From C00003060 sp964440795 (GTDB lineage Bacteria > Desulfobacterota > Desulfobacteria > Desulfobacterales > C00003060), in the NCBI GenBank assembly GCA_964440795.1, contig CAYTTQ010000020.1:1-40819 (forward strand): 40,819 nucleotides of DNA. The letters are read 5' to 3'. Positions 1-8,072 of the stretch are shown piece by piece (positions within the stretch are counted from its first letter, which is position 1; each line of letters begins with the position of its first letter). The position numbers and the translations under genes are program-made. The notes below the pieces were generated by a model. The model worked only from the letters and a program-made list of their open reading frames with translations. It did not search any database and had not been told where the DNA came from.

Positions 1-199
1 TCGGCCAAATCCGAACCAAATCCGAGCGCCCATTCTGTGAAGTTATTTTTGCGCCAACCCTTAGTATCTTTCGGCAAATTCCAGCGGCTTGTTGTAGTTG
101 ACCACAGCGATGATGGTGGTGCATAGCCTTTCCGATTTCCGCGCCAATACTGATTGGTGCACGAGGCTTTGTTGCTTTCTTTTTCTTTTTACCACTCAT
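1..199 (-). pseudogene. 5' fragment of a TPR-like protein gene, interrupted and running off the window
   Basis: An ATG at 199 opens a frame that stays open to the window edge. The first ~45 residues have a basic start (MSGKKKKKATKPRAP) and then a stretch like a TPR helix pair (AMHHHHRCGQLQQAAGICRKIL). The pattern of a tetratricopeptide unit breaks immediately after KIL, exactly where the 23-bp repeat at 41-63 begins, so codons beyond that point probably belong to inserted DNA. TPR units with this spelling are common at the N terminus of TPR-sulfotransferase and TPR-glycosyltransferase proteins, which would fit the neighbours, but the rest is missing. The AGGAGG overlapping the upstream stop at 221 is about 16 nt from the ATG, which is long. 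Interpretation as an insertion-split gene is inference. Confidence 0.4.
41..63. repeat. 23-bp direct repeat, copy 1
   Basis: This 23-bp segment matches 6789-6811 at 21 of 23 positions in the same orientation. On the minus strand it reads TAAGGGTTGGCGCAAAAATA and on. It coincides with the point where the TPR-like frame at 64-199 stops looking like a TPR. It could be the terminal repeat of an insertion sequence lying mostly left of the window; the family is not identified. Confidence 0.55.
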
Positions 200-220
200 T
201 GGAGAGAAATGTGTAACCTC

Positions 221-1249
221 CTATCTGCCCAAGTTGAGACGGATCGGTATTTCAAAGAGTTCATGGTGCTCCTGATTTGTATGTATTTTCAGAAGATCCT
301 GATTCATACCGACATCAAGGTGTTTCAAAACCGGCTTGATTCGAATCTCGTATCGTTTGCCCGGCTTTGTATCATTGATGGAGAATGTATAAAGCGATCT
401 TTCAAGTGAGACTTGTGCAATCTTTAAATCGGCACCTTCTTCTATGAACACTGTAACCGGCTGAGCCGCTACGGAATCGTCAGAGTCTCTCAATTTGTCC
501 AAACGTTTTTTCGTCATAAAAGGAAAGCTGAGCACCTTTGGTTTGGCCTGAACATTGGCTGTAATGGCACCAAGAATCTGGATTTGTATCTTCGGCTGGT
601 CGGGATAGTTTGTTGTGATCGTTGCATAACCGATATAGTGGCCTTCTGTGTTCAGCTTATTTCTAAAGGCCACAAGGTAGTTTTGTTTTTCGGCTTGTTT
701 GTGGATTTGTACGTCGACCTTGTCGGGCACATTTACCGAAACCTCTTTAAGCTTCAGGGGGTTGTCTTTTTGCCCTCGAATTTGAATACTATTTCGAATA
801 TTCTCGCCCACCTTTCCTTTAAGTCTTACACGTCCACTACTCACGTAAATGGGTACCCAGAGATTGCCCTTTACACTGATGGTTATTTCCGGAGAGTTGG
901 GGTCGTTTGTAAAGACCTTGGCAGATTTCTGTATATGGCCGTGAAAATTTTTTGTTCGTACTTCCAAAGTAATGTGGCCCGCCCCGCCCGGGGGAATAAT
1001 CGCCTCATACCGGACAGCGCTGCACCCTCAATCGGTTTGAACCTTCTCTATTTTCAAAGGAGCACTTCCGTTATTACGAATTGTAAAGCGGTGTTTTACG
1101 AGCTCTCCACGTGGTACTTGTCCAAAGTCGAACACAGTATTTTCTATGTGGATGACAGGCACGCCCGTCTGTTTTTCTGCTGCTTGCGCCAAATCCCACA
1201 ATAATGCTACAGACAATAATACCAAAAAAACTCGTGCTGTATGATGCAT
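221..1249 (-). CDS. Exported DUF1573 protein, candidate selenoprotein with UGA at codon 74
   Basis: Read through an in-frame UGA at 1030-1028, this is one 342-residue protein. The two halves (1249-1028 and 1027-221) are in the same frame, with no other stop. The start ATG at 1249 has GGAGGGG about 8 nt upstream. Residues 1-23 form a signal peptide ending AQA. Residues ~35-110 match the DUF1573 Ig-like domain: FDFGQVPRGELVKHRFTIRN, then KIEKVQTD-UGA-GCSAV, then IPPGGAGHITLEV. In this family the position before Gly-Cys is normally Cys (CGC), so UGA replaces the first cysteine and selenocysteine would give a U-G-C motif. The remaining ~230 residues are beta-rich repeats of similar type. A weak hairpin with a GGUAU loop starts 16 nt after the UGA. 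A nonsense mutation is the main alternative; the long intact downstream frame argues against it. The cellular role of DUF1573 proteins is poorly defined; an envelope redox role is inference. Confidence 0.72.
1001..1016 (-). promoter_or_regulatory. Weak candidate bacterial SECIS hairpin of the DUF1573 gene
   Basis: Counting from the UGA at 1030-1028, nt 12-27 downstream can fold as a short stem of five pairs (two of them G-U) with one bulged A and the apical loop GGUAU. The loop begins 16 nt after the UGA, at the lower limit of the spacing usual for bacterial SECIS elements. A more stable alternative stem (CCCC with GGGG) sits at about 34-46 nt. The fold is weak by eye, and the call rests mainly on the protein argument. 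Confidence 0.35.
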
Positions 1250-1342
1250 GATCGTACCCCTCCGTGTGTTTGGGAATGTTTCGGGTTAGTTTTGTCCAAA
1301 AGCGAATTTACCGCAGTCGCCGACAGCGCATAGAAAGAAATT

Positions 1343-2194
1343 CTATTTCATGCTCGTCCGCTTGTGTGTCGTGGGATCACTGTTATGCGTGGCTCGGCTT
1401 TTCAGTCGACCCAGCCACGCATAGATACAAAAATATGGTGCGAAAAGAGCCTGATGCCGACGAAACCGTGCCAATTCGAATTCAAGGCCGTACACATCTT
1501 CGATCTGCCGATTGAATAGTCGGCATGCGGTATTATAAAGTGGTATGTCTACATCGTTAAGTTCTTTAATTCTTTGAAGGTGACTGGGGAGAAAGTCGAT
1601 TCGATTTGATGTGCTGCTCTTATTTACTTGCCTGTAAAGAGGACGCCTTTTCCAATCGAACCGATGGTGGAAAAACACGAGACTTTTCTCGAAATGCTCG
1701 ACGACTCCGAATGCCGACAAATTCTCTTCAAGGCTGGCGCGTGCTCGAGCAATCAGTGTTTTTCGATCCAAGGAAGGCAGGTCGTAGTTACCTTCTCCCA
1801 ACAAAGTTTTAGCTTGAAAATTAGATAACTCACCATTTCCACTGTCCAGGAACTCGTCCAGATCAAAGGTTTCCGGGGGATATATTCCGGCCAGGTGAGG
1901 GCTTTTGCCTTCACTTACATGGCGGAAAAAAGACTTGACCCGGTCTACGGGGTGGCGAAGTAGCGTTATGGTCGGTAACGTATCGATTTCATCGATTCCC
2001 GTGATTCTGGGTGCATGGCCTGAGATAAGGACTATCCGTTGCCGTGCAGAAACGGGTAATGTGCGATATCTTTCGGCTTCCTCCTGTGGATTTCCCGAAA
2101 AAGTAAATTCGGCCCCCCTGTAAACCCGGTGCAAAGATTCCGTTAGAGATGTCCCGGCTGTTTTGGGAATATGAAGAAATCGAAGTGGGCTCAT
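1343..2194 (-). CDS. Sulfotransferase family 2 (PAPS-dependent) protein
   Basis: A 283-residue protein with the two nucleotide-binding signatures of the sulfotransferase family 2 fold: the 5'-phosphosulfate loop FLHIPKTAGTSL at residues 6-17 and the 3'-phosphate region TLLRHPVDRVKSFF at about 77-90. Such enzymes move sulfate from PAPS onto a hydroxyl or amine, commonly of a glycan. The frame could start at a TTG at 2206, but the ATG at 2194 places the core motif at the usual distance from the N terminus and was chosen. It lies 20 nt after the upstream glycosyltransferase stop, and no clear Shine-Dalgarno is visible, so coupling to the upstream gene is likely. Together with the second, unrelated sulfotransferase at 4729-5766 it points to a sulfated surface glycan. 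The acceptor is unknown. Confidence 0.85.
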   Translation of the reverse strand: MSPLRFLHIPKTAGTSLTESLHRVYRGAEFTFSGNPQEEAERYRTLPVSARQRIVLISGHAPRITGIDEIDTLPTITLLRHPVDRVKSFFRHVSEGKSPHLAGIYPPETFDLDEFLDSGNGELSNFQAKTLLGEGNYDLPSLDRKTLIARARASLEENLSAFGVVEHFEKSLVFFHHRFDWKRRPLYRQVNKSSTSNRIDFLPSHLQRIKELNDVDIPLYNTACRLFNRQIEDVYGLEFELARFRRHQALFAPYFCIYAWLGRLKSRATHNSDPTTHKRTSMK

Positions 2195-2214
2195 GGTTGC
2201 AAACAAGCCATGCG

Positions 2215-3093
2215 CTACGTTTTATGGTCAAGACTGCTCAAGAGGGATTTCTTTCCGGCACTGTAATCGACACGGCTGAATTCATGTTCCATCCCCCAGA
2301 TAAAAAAGCGCTGAAGCGGAAAGGCGATGAACGGGCCGACCAGGTGTTTGGTTTGTAATACTTGGCACAGGGCTTCGACAAAATAGAGCACTACCGCTGG
2401 AGTTACCCTCTTATAGGTATATTCAGCCAACGTTCGCCGGATTTCATTCCATCGCCTGAACCCCCCTCCTACGGTTTTGTTTTCCGGATAGATTCGGTTT
2501 CTTGACAAGTACCGATGGAGGAAGAGTCCCTTGTACATGGAAAACCGGATCCACAACTCCCAATCCATAATGTAATGGAGATCTTCCCGCAAGCAACCCA
2601 CTTTTCCAAAGAGGGAACTCCTAAAAAAACAAGATGGCTGTTGGATAAAGTTTCGATGATGGATCAATTTCCAGCGATTGAGCGGCTTGACACCCGAGGA
2701 GCCCAATATCTCACCTTGCTCATTAATACTATATCCTTTGCCATAAATAAACTCGACATTTGGGTTATCTCTGAAAACTTCAGCTACCGTGGACAACGCC
2801 CCTGGTTCAAAAAGGTCGTCACTATTCAGCCAGCAGAAAATGTCCCCTGATGCCTTTTTGAAACCCCGGTTGATGGCCTCCGACTGCCCCTTGTCCTTTT
2901 TGGAACTATAGGCTATCCGGTTTCCGTAACTTTCCAGTATGTCGAGTGTGGCATCACTACTGCCTCCGTCCATGACAATAACTTCTATAGCTGGAAAATC
3001 TTGAGAAAGTATACTGTCAATCGCTTCCCTGATAAAACGACCCTGATTGAGACTGGGCATGACGACAGAGATTTTTAATGGCCGCTGGTGCAT
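2215..3093 (-). CDS. Glycosyltransferase family 2
   Basis: A 292-residue GT-A fold enzyme. Visible motifs are the nucleotide-sugar binding strand ISVVMPSLNQG (residues 8-18), VMDGGSSDAT (40-49), and the metal-binding DXD-type NSDD at 90-93, followed by the acceptor-side MDWELWIRF. Such enzymes transfer a sugar from a nucleotide-sugar donor and act in the cytoplasm, often at the membrane. The start ATG at 3093 overlaps the end of the family-4 glycosyltransferase by 19 nt in another frame, indicating translational coupling. The C-terminal ~60 residues contain a hydrophobic stretch (VVLYFVEALCQVL) that may associate with the membrane. It belongs to the same family as the product of 5773-6714 but differs enough that both probably add different residues. 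Confidence 0.9.
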   Translation of the reverse strand: MHQRPLKISVVMPSLNQGRFIREAIDSILSQDFPAIEVIVMDGGSSDATLDILESYGNRIAYSSKKDKGQSEAINRGFKKASGDIFCWLNSDDLFEPGALSTVAEVFRDNPNVEFIYGKGYSINEQGEILGSSGVKPLNRWKLIHHRNFIQQPSCFFRSSLFGKVGCLREDLHYIMDWELWIRFSMYKGLFLHRYLSRNRIYPENKTVGGGFRRWNEIRRTLAEYTYKRVTPAVVLYFVEALCQVLQTKHLVGPFIAFPLQRFFIWGMEHEFSRVDYSAGKKSLLSSLDHKT

Positions 3094-4709
3094 AACAAAT
3101 GTAGGGTGCCTCCGGAAGTATCTTCAAGTTCAACGCAGAGAACACGGATAACCACATGATCCCGCTTGTTGCTATGATTCAAAAAAACACGGATATCGAG
3201 TCTGTAAAAGCCCCCCGGGGCAGGACGCTCAGGTGTCAGGACAAAGCGATATTCTCCTTTTGGTTCCAGGTGGCCTTGCCGCCTTACCTCGTCGTTTAAG
3301 GATACGGTTACCTTCTGATGGCCAATCCCTGTTTTGTCCGTATCCCGGACCAGACGGATGGTGAGCTTTTTCAAATCACGGCAGTGAAAGTACCAGCGGG
3401 CGTGGCCGCCAATGATGGTATTGTCCGAACTGAGACCCATCGGCCTAGCAATCTGTGGTTTATCGATTCGCTTGTGGGTGATTCTTTTGAAAATATCAAG
3501 AGTTTCCCTTGCAGTACGAACATAGGAAAACGCCTTGACCCGGTTTTTCCCGGAATTGATCATCCGGGTCCGAAGGTTGTCGTCACAAAGAACGCGAGCA
3601 ATACTGTCGGCAACGGATTGCGCATCTTTTGGGTCAAAGTATACCGGCGCATCTCCTCCCACTTCGGGAAGACTCGTCACGTCAGAGCATGCCACGGGTG
3701 TACCGAGTGCCATTGCTTCAAGCAATGGGATACCAAAGCCTTCAAACAATGAAGGAAATACCAATGCTTTCGCACCTCCATACAGGCCGATAACATCTTG
3801 TGAATCAACATGACCCAGATGTCGTACATAATCACGACAATCGTATCGATCGATGATATTGCCTATTCGTTCCATAACATCAAAAGCCGTTCCGGTGAGG
3901 ACCAGCGTCAGGTCCAGTCCGTCTTTTCGGCAGTAATGCAATGCCTCAACAAGTGTTTCGTGGTTCTTGTGGGGCCATCCGTTGGCGGGATAATAGATAT
4001 AATCTCCCTCTAGACCGTACTTGTCCTTGGCCTTTTTAGCCAACTCTCGTAGAGCATCCGACCCCACAAAAAAGGACGGATCTACAGAGAGGGGAGTGAT
4101 GAATATCTTCTTTGCGTTTACATTATAAATTTCGGAAAGATCCCGAGCAGTGGTCTCGGATGTTGCCAGAGTCGCTGTGGCCGCTTTACAGCTATACTGA
4201 TAACCTGCGGCTCTGGACCGCAATTCGTCTTCAGCAAAGAGTTCCGGATAATATTCGTGCTGGAGATCGGGAACCGTGTGTACGACGGCAACGTCAATGT
4301 CCATGGGCAAAGTATAAATCAGCGGGCAAAACCATATATCCAGGTCTTCTTGTTCTATCAAGCGAGATAAGTCATCGCGCCAGAGGGGGGTTGTACGGGA
4401 CCTGATATGACCCCGCCCTCGGGCATAAATCCTTCGCAGATACTCAAGGTGTTTGTTTTTAACTGAGGGTAAGCCGTTCGGATCCGAATAGAAGTACGCC
4501 AGCGGTGTATTTTCTCTTCCCTCATGAAGATAGACCTTCCAATTGGGTCCGGGTCTTTCGAATGTCTTGTAGTTCATCGGACCGGTGACCAAAACGTATT
4601 TGTTTGTGTTGTCGATATCGGCGAGGCACCGAATAATATTTCTCACATAGCATTCGTGCCCACCACTGGCACCCGGTGTCATAGAGGCGACGTTGAAGCC
4701 GATATTCAT
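3075..4709 (-). CDS. Glycosyltransferase family 4 with an extra C-terminal beta domain
   Basis: A 544-residue protein. Residues 1-~410 are a GT-B glycosyltransferase: a Gly-rich N-terminal loop (MTPGASGGHECYVRN), the strand YPANGWPHKNHETLVEAL at about 240-258, and the donor-binding segment FPSLFEGFGIPLLEAMALG near 318-336 with its E-x7-E spacing, followed by TSLPEVGGDAPVYF. A linker leads to about 110 C-terminal residues (from ~435) rich in short alternating strands, with no recognised motif. They could be a sugar- or lipid-binding beta-sandwich. A typical family-4 enzyme is about 370-400 residues, so this tail is unusual. The ATG at 4709 follows the upstream sulfotransferase stop by 19 nt, and the 3' end overlaps the next glycosyltransferase. 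Confidence 0.88.
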   Translation of the reverse strand: MNIGFNVASMTPGASGGHECYVRNIIRCLADIDNTNKYVLVTGPMNYKTFERPGPNWKVYLHEGRENTPLAYFYSDPNGLPSVKNKHLEYLRRIYARGRGHIRSRTTPLWRDDLSRLIEQEDLDIWFCPLIYTLPMDIDVAVVHTVPDLQHEYYPELFAEDELRSRAAGYQYSCKAATATLATSETTARDLSEIYNVNAKKIFITPLSVDPSFFVGSDALRELAKKAKDKYGLEGDYIYYPANGWPHKNHETLVEALHYCRKDGLDLTLVLTGTAFDVMERIGNIIDRYDCRDYVRHLGHVDSQDVIGLYGGAKALVFPSLFEGFGIPLLEAMALGTPVACSDVTSLPEVGGDAPVYFDPKDAQSVADSIARVLCDDNLRTRMINSGKNRVKAFSYVRTARETLDIFKRITHKRIDKPQIARPMGLSSDNTIIGGHARWYFHCRDLKKLTIRLVRDTDKTGIGHQKVTVSLNDEVRRQGHLEPKGEYRFVLTPERPAPGGFYRLDIRVFLNHSNKRDHVVIRVLCVELEDTSGGTLHLLCTSGH

Positions 4710-4728
4710 TTGCCATCCCGACCGGAGG

Positions 4729-5766
4729 TCATTTTCCGGAAATTCTTCTAACTGCTGCCAGTGACGAGGGCAGAGAAAAGGAAGCAGAAAGGCTTTTAAG
4801 CTTTCTCAGTAGCGGTTCTCTCGGGTCTGCATTCTTACAATCAAGAACTCCGGGACCGACTTGATCAGATGAACGGTATCCCCAAAACGACATTTCATGC
4901 CCACAAATGGCATCCACGCACTTGAGAAATCCGGAATCGCATTGATCAAGATATGTGAATGCTCCCTTAAGGCTTGCTTTTTGCCGATTTATCTGTTGTT
5001 CGTTAAAAAATTGAGCCAGAGTGTTTTCAGATGTGGGCGACGCGTCCAGGAATTGTCTAAGTGTCTTCGCCACGGCATCGGGATGAGCCACGATGCTTTC
5101 CTGCTGGATTTCTAATGCCCGTTCGGTGTCCAAATGCGGCCTGATTGCGGTCCTGTATTCTCGGTGCAGGCGATGCCAGCGCCCAAGTAACTCTCTGTTT
5201 GTGTTAGGGGGATCCCACACCTTGCGAGTGGAAAGAACGACATCACGAGGATGCCGGGTTGTAAAAATGATCCTGCTTTTCGGAAAAAGGCGTTGGAGGA
5301 GGGGGAGTTTTCGTATCTGGTGTATGTCCGGGGTCTTATCAATCCAGCTTCCTGTTGGCGCATTCGGTGTGTCTGCAACTTGTTGAAAGAATTGATCCAC
5401 GGCCTGTCCAATGCATTCCATGAGCTTATCAAAGTTTTTGCCGTTACAAACGGAGGATGGCAGAAAGGCGTTGGGGTAGTACTCAGGGCTATCAATTACC
5501 TTCTGCACCCCCTCCAGAAGCCACGGTAATAAATGGCCCTCTACATGAGGACTGTAGTAATCCATCAATGTTTCTGCCGCACGCATTACAACGGTTGTTC
5601 CGGAGCGAGGCGAGCCGACAATGAATAGAGGGGTTATCTGTGAAATATCGCGATGCATTACTCTCGCTGGCAAATGGTTTCGCTGCAGAGTCGGAGAGGT
5701 GGCGGACAAGGAAGTTCGATCAGGCGCCCGGGTGAACAGTAACCCGTAATTCCTTCCCAAAGCCAT
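4729..5766 (-). CDS. Sulfotransferase (P-loop, PAPS-type)
   Basis: A 345-residue protein with a classic 5'-PSB loop, PLFIVGSPRSGTTVV (residues 46-60), and the 3'-PSB region RIIFTTRHPRDVVLSTRKVW near 180-200. This spelling belongs to the Sulfotransfer_1/Sulfotransfer_3 group and differs from the family-2 type at 1343-2194. It probably sulfates a glycan assembled by the neighbouring glycosyltransferases. The ATG at 5766 lies 6 nt after the upstream stop. An internal ATG at 5658 (MHRDISQITPLF) would give a more compact enzyme starting 10 residues before the P-loop region, so the first ~36 residues are uncertain. The last ~50 residues are basic and poorly conserved in appearance. Confidence 0.85.
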   Translation of the reverse strand: MALGRNYGLLFTRAPDRTSLSATSPTLQRNHLPARVMHRDISQITPLFIVGSPRSGTTVVMRAAETLMDYYSPHVEGHLLPWLLEGVQKVIDSPEYYPNAFLPSSVCNGKNFDKLMECIGQAVDQFFQQVADTPNAPTGSWIDKTPDIHQIRKLPLLQRLFPKSRIIFTTRHPRDVVLSTRKVWDPPNTNRELLGRWHRLHREYRTAIRPHLDTERALEIQQESIVAHPDAVAKTLRQFLDASPTSENTLAQFFNEQQINRQKASLKGAFTYLDQCDSGFLKCVDAICGHEMSFWGYRSSDQVGPGVLDCKNADPREPLLRKLKSLSASFSLPSSLAAVRRISGK

Positions 5767-5772
5767 ATAACA

Positions 5773-6714
5773 TCAATCGTAACGAACAAGTCCTCCCTTC
5801 CACATAAGTTCCAAAAGCCGTGCTTTTAGAAGGTAATCGAGGGTGCCGAATGTTATTTGATGTTTGGCCGGGGAAAAACCCAGGGATCGCTTCCGTAGTC
5901 GGTCCATTTCTTTCTGACCGACTTCTTCCATATCGGCGATGGTCTTTTGTTTTGAATGAATGCGAAAAAGGCCGAGAAAACAGGGCAGCCTTACGATGTT
6001 GGCTCCGACCTTGCGGAAACGAAGTAGGAGCTCCCAGTCCATGGCGAAATCGAACGATTCGTCAAGTTTTGCGCCGACCTTTTCCCATAAGCTGCGCCGC
6101 CAGAAAAGCGTTTCCTGGGGAACAAAATCAGACCACTTCAGTATTCGATTGTCGTGAGGCGGAAGAATCCATCGACCGATTTCCCTGCCCCGTTCATCCA
6201 CACAGATCCGGTGACTGTAGGCTGCTTCTACGCTTTTGTCAGCGTCCATAAATGTTGCGATGCGGGCAAGGCTTCCGGGAAGCAGCAGATCGTCTGCATT
6301 CAGCCATGCCATAATCTCGCCGGTGGTATGGGAAAACCCCTTGTTCAGGGCATTGGTCTGGCCGGAATCGGGCTCGCAGCACCACCAGAAAATCTGTTTT
6401 GAGTATTTTCCCAGAATTTCTACCGAACCATCCGTAGATCCGCCATCGGCCACCACCAGTTCGACTTGGGGATATTGCTGTTCCAAAATACTTTGGATTG
6501 CTTTTTCCAGGAAGTCGGCTTGGTTTAGTGCAGGAATCACGATGGAAATAGTGGGGGGATGCTCCGGTACGGAAGGGGGGATTGTTTCTGAAACGAATTC
6601 TACTGTGTTTGGCGGGTACTGTGCCCCATAAGTGGTAAGCCCCGGCTGGAAAAACCGCGTCCTTGATCCTATAAAGGAAAAGGTTTTGTCAAGGCATTCA
6701 CAAATTTTAAACAT
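5773..6714 (-). CDS. Glycosyltransferase family 2
   Basis: A 313-residue GT-A fold enzyme and the first gene of the minus-strand glycan cluster. Motifs are ISIVIPALNQADFLEKA (57-73), VVADGGSTDGS (88-98) and WLNADD (137-142, the metal-binding DXD equivalent), then AMDWELLLRF. The first ~50 residues before the core are an unusual extension. The start ATG at 6714 lacks an obvious Shine-Dalgarno, so the exact start is open. It is separated by 6 nt from the sulfotransferase that follows, so the five genes from 6714 down to 1343 form one tight unit. The sugar donor cannot be read from the sequence. Confidence 0.88.
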   Translation of the reverse strand: MFKICECLDKTFSFIGSRTRFFQPGLTTYGAQYPPNTVEFVSETIPPSVPEHPPTISIVIPALNQADFLEKAIQSILEQQYPQVELVVADGGSTDGSVEILGKYSKQIFWWCCEPDSGQTNALNKGFSHTTGEIMAWLNADDLLLPGSLARIATFMDADKSVEAAYSHRICVDERGREIGRWILPPHDNRILKWSDFVPQETLFWRRSLWEKVGAKLDESFDFAMDWELLLRFRKVGANIVRLPCFLGLFRIHSKQKTIADMEEVGQKEMDRLRKRSLGFSPAKHQITFGTLDYLLKARLLELMWKGGLVRYD

Positions 6715-6788
6715 GATACGTGGATGAGATGCCGACGCCGAGTGACGTTACCCTTATAGGTTTTTTCTGTGGGGAGGGTTTCAGCAAG

Positions 6789-6811
6789 AGTTATTTTTGC
6801 GCGAGCCCTTA
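6789..6811. repeat. 23-bp direct repeat, copy 2
   Basis: The second copy of the 41-63 repeat (21 of 23 positions identical, same orientation). It lies in the short gap between the glycan cluster and the ATPase gene. No transposase is adjacent, so if it is an IS end it is a solo remnant. Both copies border the glycan cluster, which may mark the edges of a transferred block. Confidence 0.5.
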
Positions 6812-6828
6812 TACGCTTTGCTATGTTG

Positions 6829-7971
6829 TCATGTGGCTACAGGTTCTGCAGAGTAGGTAGATAACCATGAGGCAAAAACGGGGTCAACAATCTCCCAAAT
6901 GTCTTTTCGTTTTTCAATCAAGTCTAACGCTTCCAGCCGTTTCCGGGCATGTTGGATTCCTCCGGCAGTAAGCCTGTGGCGAGCCATGAACCTGGCTGAT
7001 AACATTTTGCGGGTAGGATCTGCGGCCAACGCTCGTAAAAGGGAGATTTGTGTTGCAGAAAGCCCTTGAATTATAGCTTCATATCCATATCTTTCTGAGG
7101 CGAGGAGCTTTTCATAACCTCGCTCAATATCTTTTGCGCTAATTGTTTTTCCCGATACTTCGTATACATTGTATGCCAGAGCTTGAGCATAATATGGGTA
7201 GTCCGCAACCTTTCGGCAAATACCTTCAGCGAACTTTTTGGGACATTTCTTGCCACCGTCTTTAAACCGATGCATAAGAAAATCGGATAATTCATCATGA
7301 GGCAGGGTGCCTAAAGGGTACATGATAGCACTTTGGAAAAATGGCCTTTTTTTCTGATTGAAAATGTCCAAGAGCACCCTGCGCCGACTTCCAACAAAAA
7401 AGTAAGAAGCCTCATGTGTCTGGATGTGCTTTCTTAGTATTCCTTCCACCGGTGACTGTTTCAGTTCGGTGATCTCCTGGAATTCATCCAAAACGATATG
7501 GACTCGTCTGTTCTCTTTCTGAACGAAAGTGCCCAGCTCTTCCATGACATTGTCAAGCAGTTCTATGCCTGACATTGATGTAGAAGCGGCCTCTACGGTC
7601 AGCGAGAACCCATTTGTACTGGATGGTTTGAATACCGGCCGAAATGTCTTGAATGTATCAAGGATCTTTTTGCCTTTCCTAAGTATTGATTCGTGTCTAT
7701 CCAAAACGGTATAGATACTCTTTGAAATTCGCCGTGCAATGTCGTTTTCCGAAGTGACCATAAAGAGGTCGGCATAGAAGGTCAGAAAGCCTTCCTTTTC
7801 CATGGTCGCCTGGACTTTCCGAATCAAAGAGGTCTTGCCGTACCTTCTCGGGGAAAACAACACGACGTTGGTCCCGTTTTGGGCATGTGAGACGAGTTCA
7901 CGAATTTCGGCGGCTCTATTGCAAAAAGCCGCCTGTGGCGGGATGACACGGAATGTAAAGGGGTTTCTCAT
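6829..7971 (-). CDS. AAA-type ATPase of the archaeal ATPase_2 (STAND-like) group with C-terminal winged helix
   Basis: A 380-residue protein. The Walker A loop FSPRRYGKTSLI covers residues 39-50 and the Walker B strand HIVLDEFQEI lies near 160-170. An arginine-rich sensor region (FFVGSRRRVLLD) and a YPYYAQALAYNVYEVSG helix pair follow, typical of PF01637. The final ~90 residues, including LSATQISLLRALAADPTRKM, look like a winged helix-turn-helix. Members of this group are common in archaea and scattered in bacteria, often in mobile or defence-like settings, and their cellular role is mostly unknown. It stands alone, oriented like the glycan cluster but separated from it by 115 nt containing the repeat. 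A perfect palindrome lies 32 nt upstream of the start at 8003-8033 and may control it. Confidence 0.85.
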   Translation of the reverse strand: MRNPFTFRVIPPQAAFCNRAAEIRELVSHAQNGTNVVLFSPRRYGKTSLIRKVQATMEKEGFLTFYADLFMVTSENDIARRISKSIYTVLDRHESILRKGKKILDTFKTFRPVFKPSSTNGFSLTVEAASTSMSGIELLDNVMEELGTFVQKENRRVHIVLDEFQEITELKQSPVEGILRKHIQTHEASYFFVGSRRRVLLDIFNQKKRPFFQSAIMYPLGTLPHDELSDFLMHRFKDGGKKCPKKFAEGICRKVADYPYYAQALAYNVYEVSGKTISAKDIERGYEKLLASERYGYEAIIQGLSATQISLLRALAADPTRKMLSARFMARHRLTAGGIQHARKRLEALDLIEKRKDIWEIVDPVFASWLSTYSAEPVAT

Positions 7972-8002
7972 ACAGTGAAAACAAACACGTACTTCAATAT
8001 GC

Positions 8003-8033
8003 TGTACAATTATTTAATATCAATAATTGTACA
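8003..8033. promoter_or_regulatory. Perfect 12-bp-arm palindrome upstream of the ATPase gene
   Basis: TGTACAATTATT and its exact reverse complement AATAATTGTACA are separated by 7 nt (TAATATC). The centre lies about 47 nt upstream of the ATPase start at 7971. Perfect AT-rich dyads here are typical of operators bound by dimeric regulators. The ATPase itself carries a C-terminal winged helix, so autoregulation is possible but not shown. Without a T-run it does not look like a terminator. Confidence 0.55.
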
Positions 8034-8072
8034 TCAATAACCTGTCAAGTCTTTTTTAGGTAGTGGTCCAGT

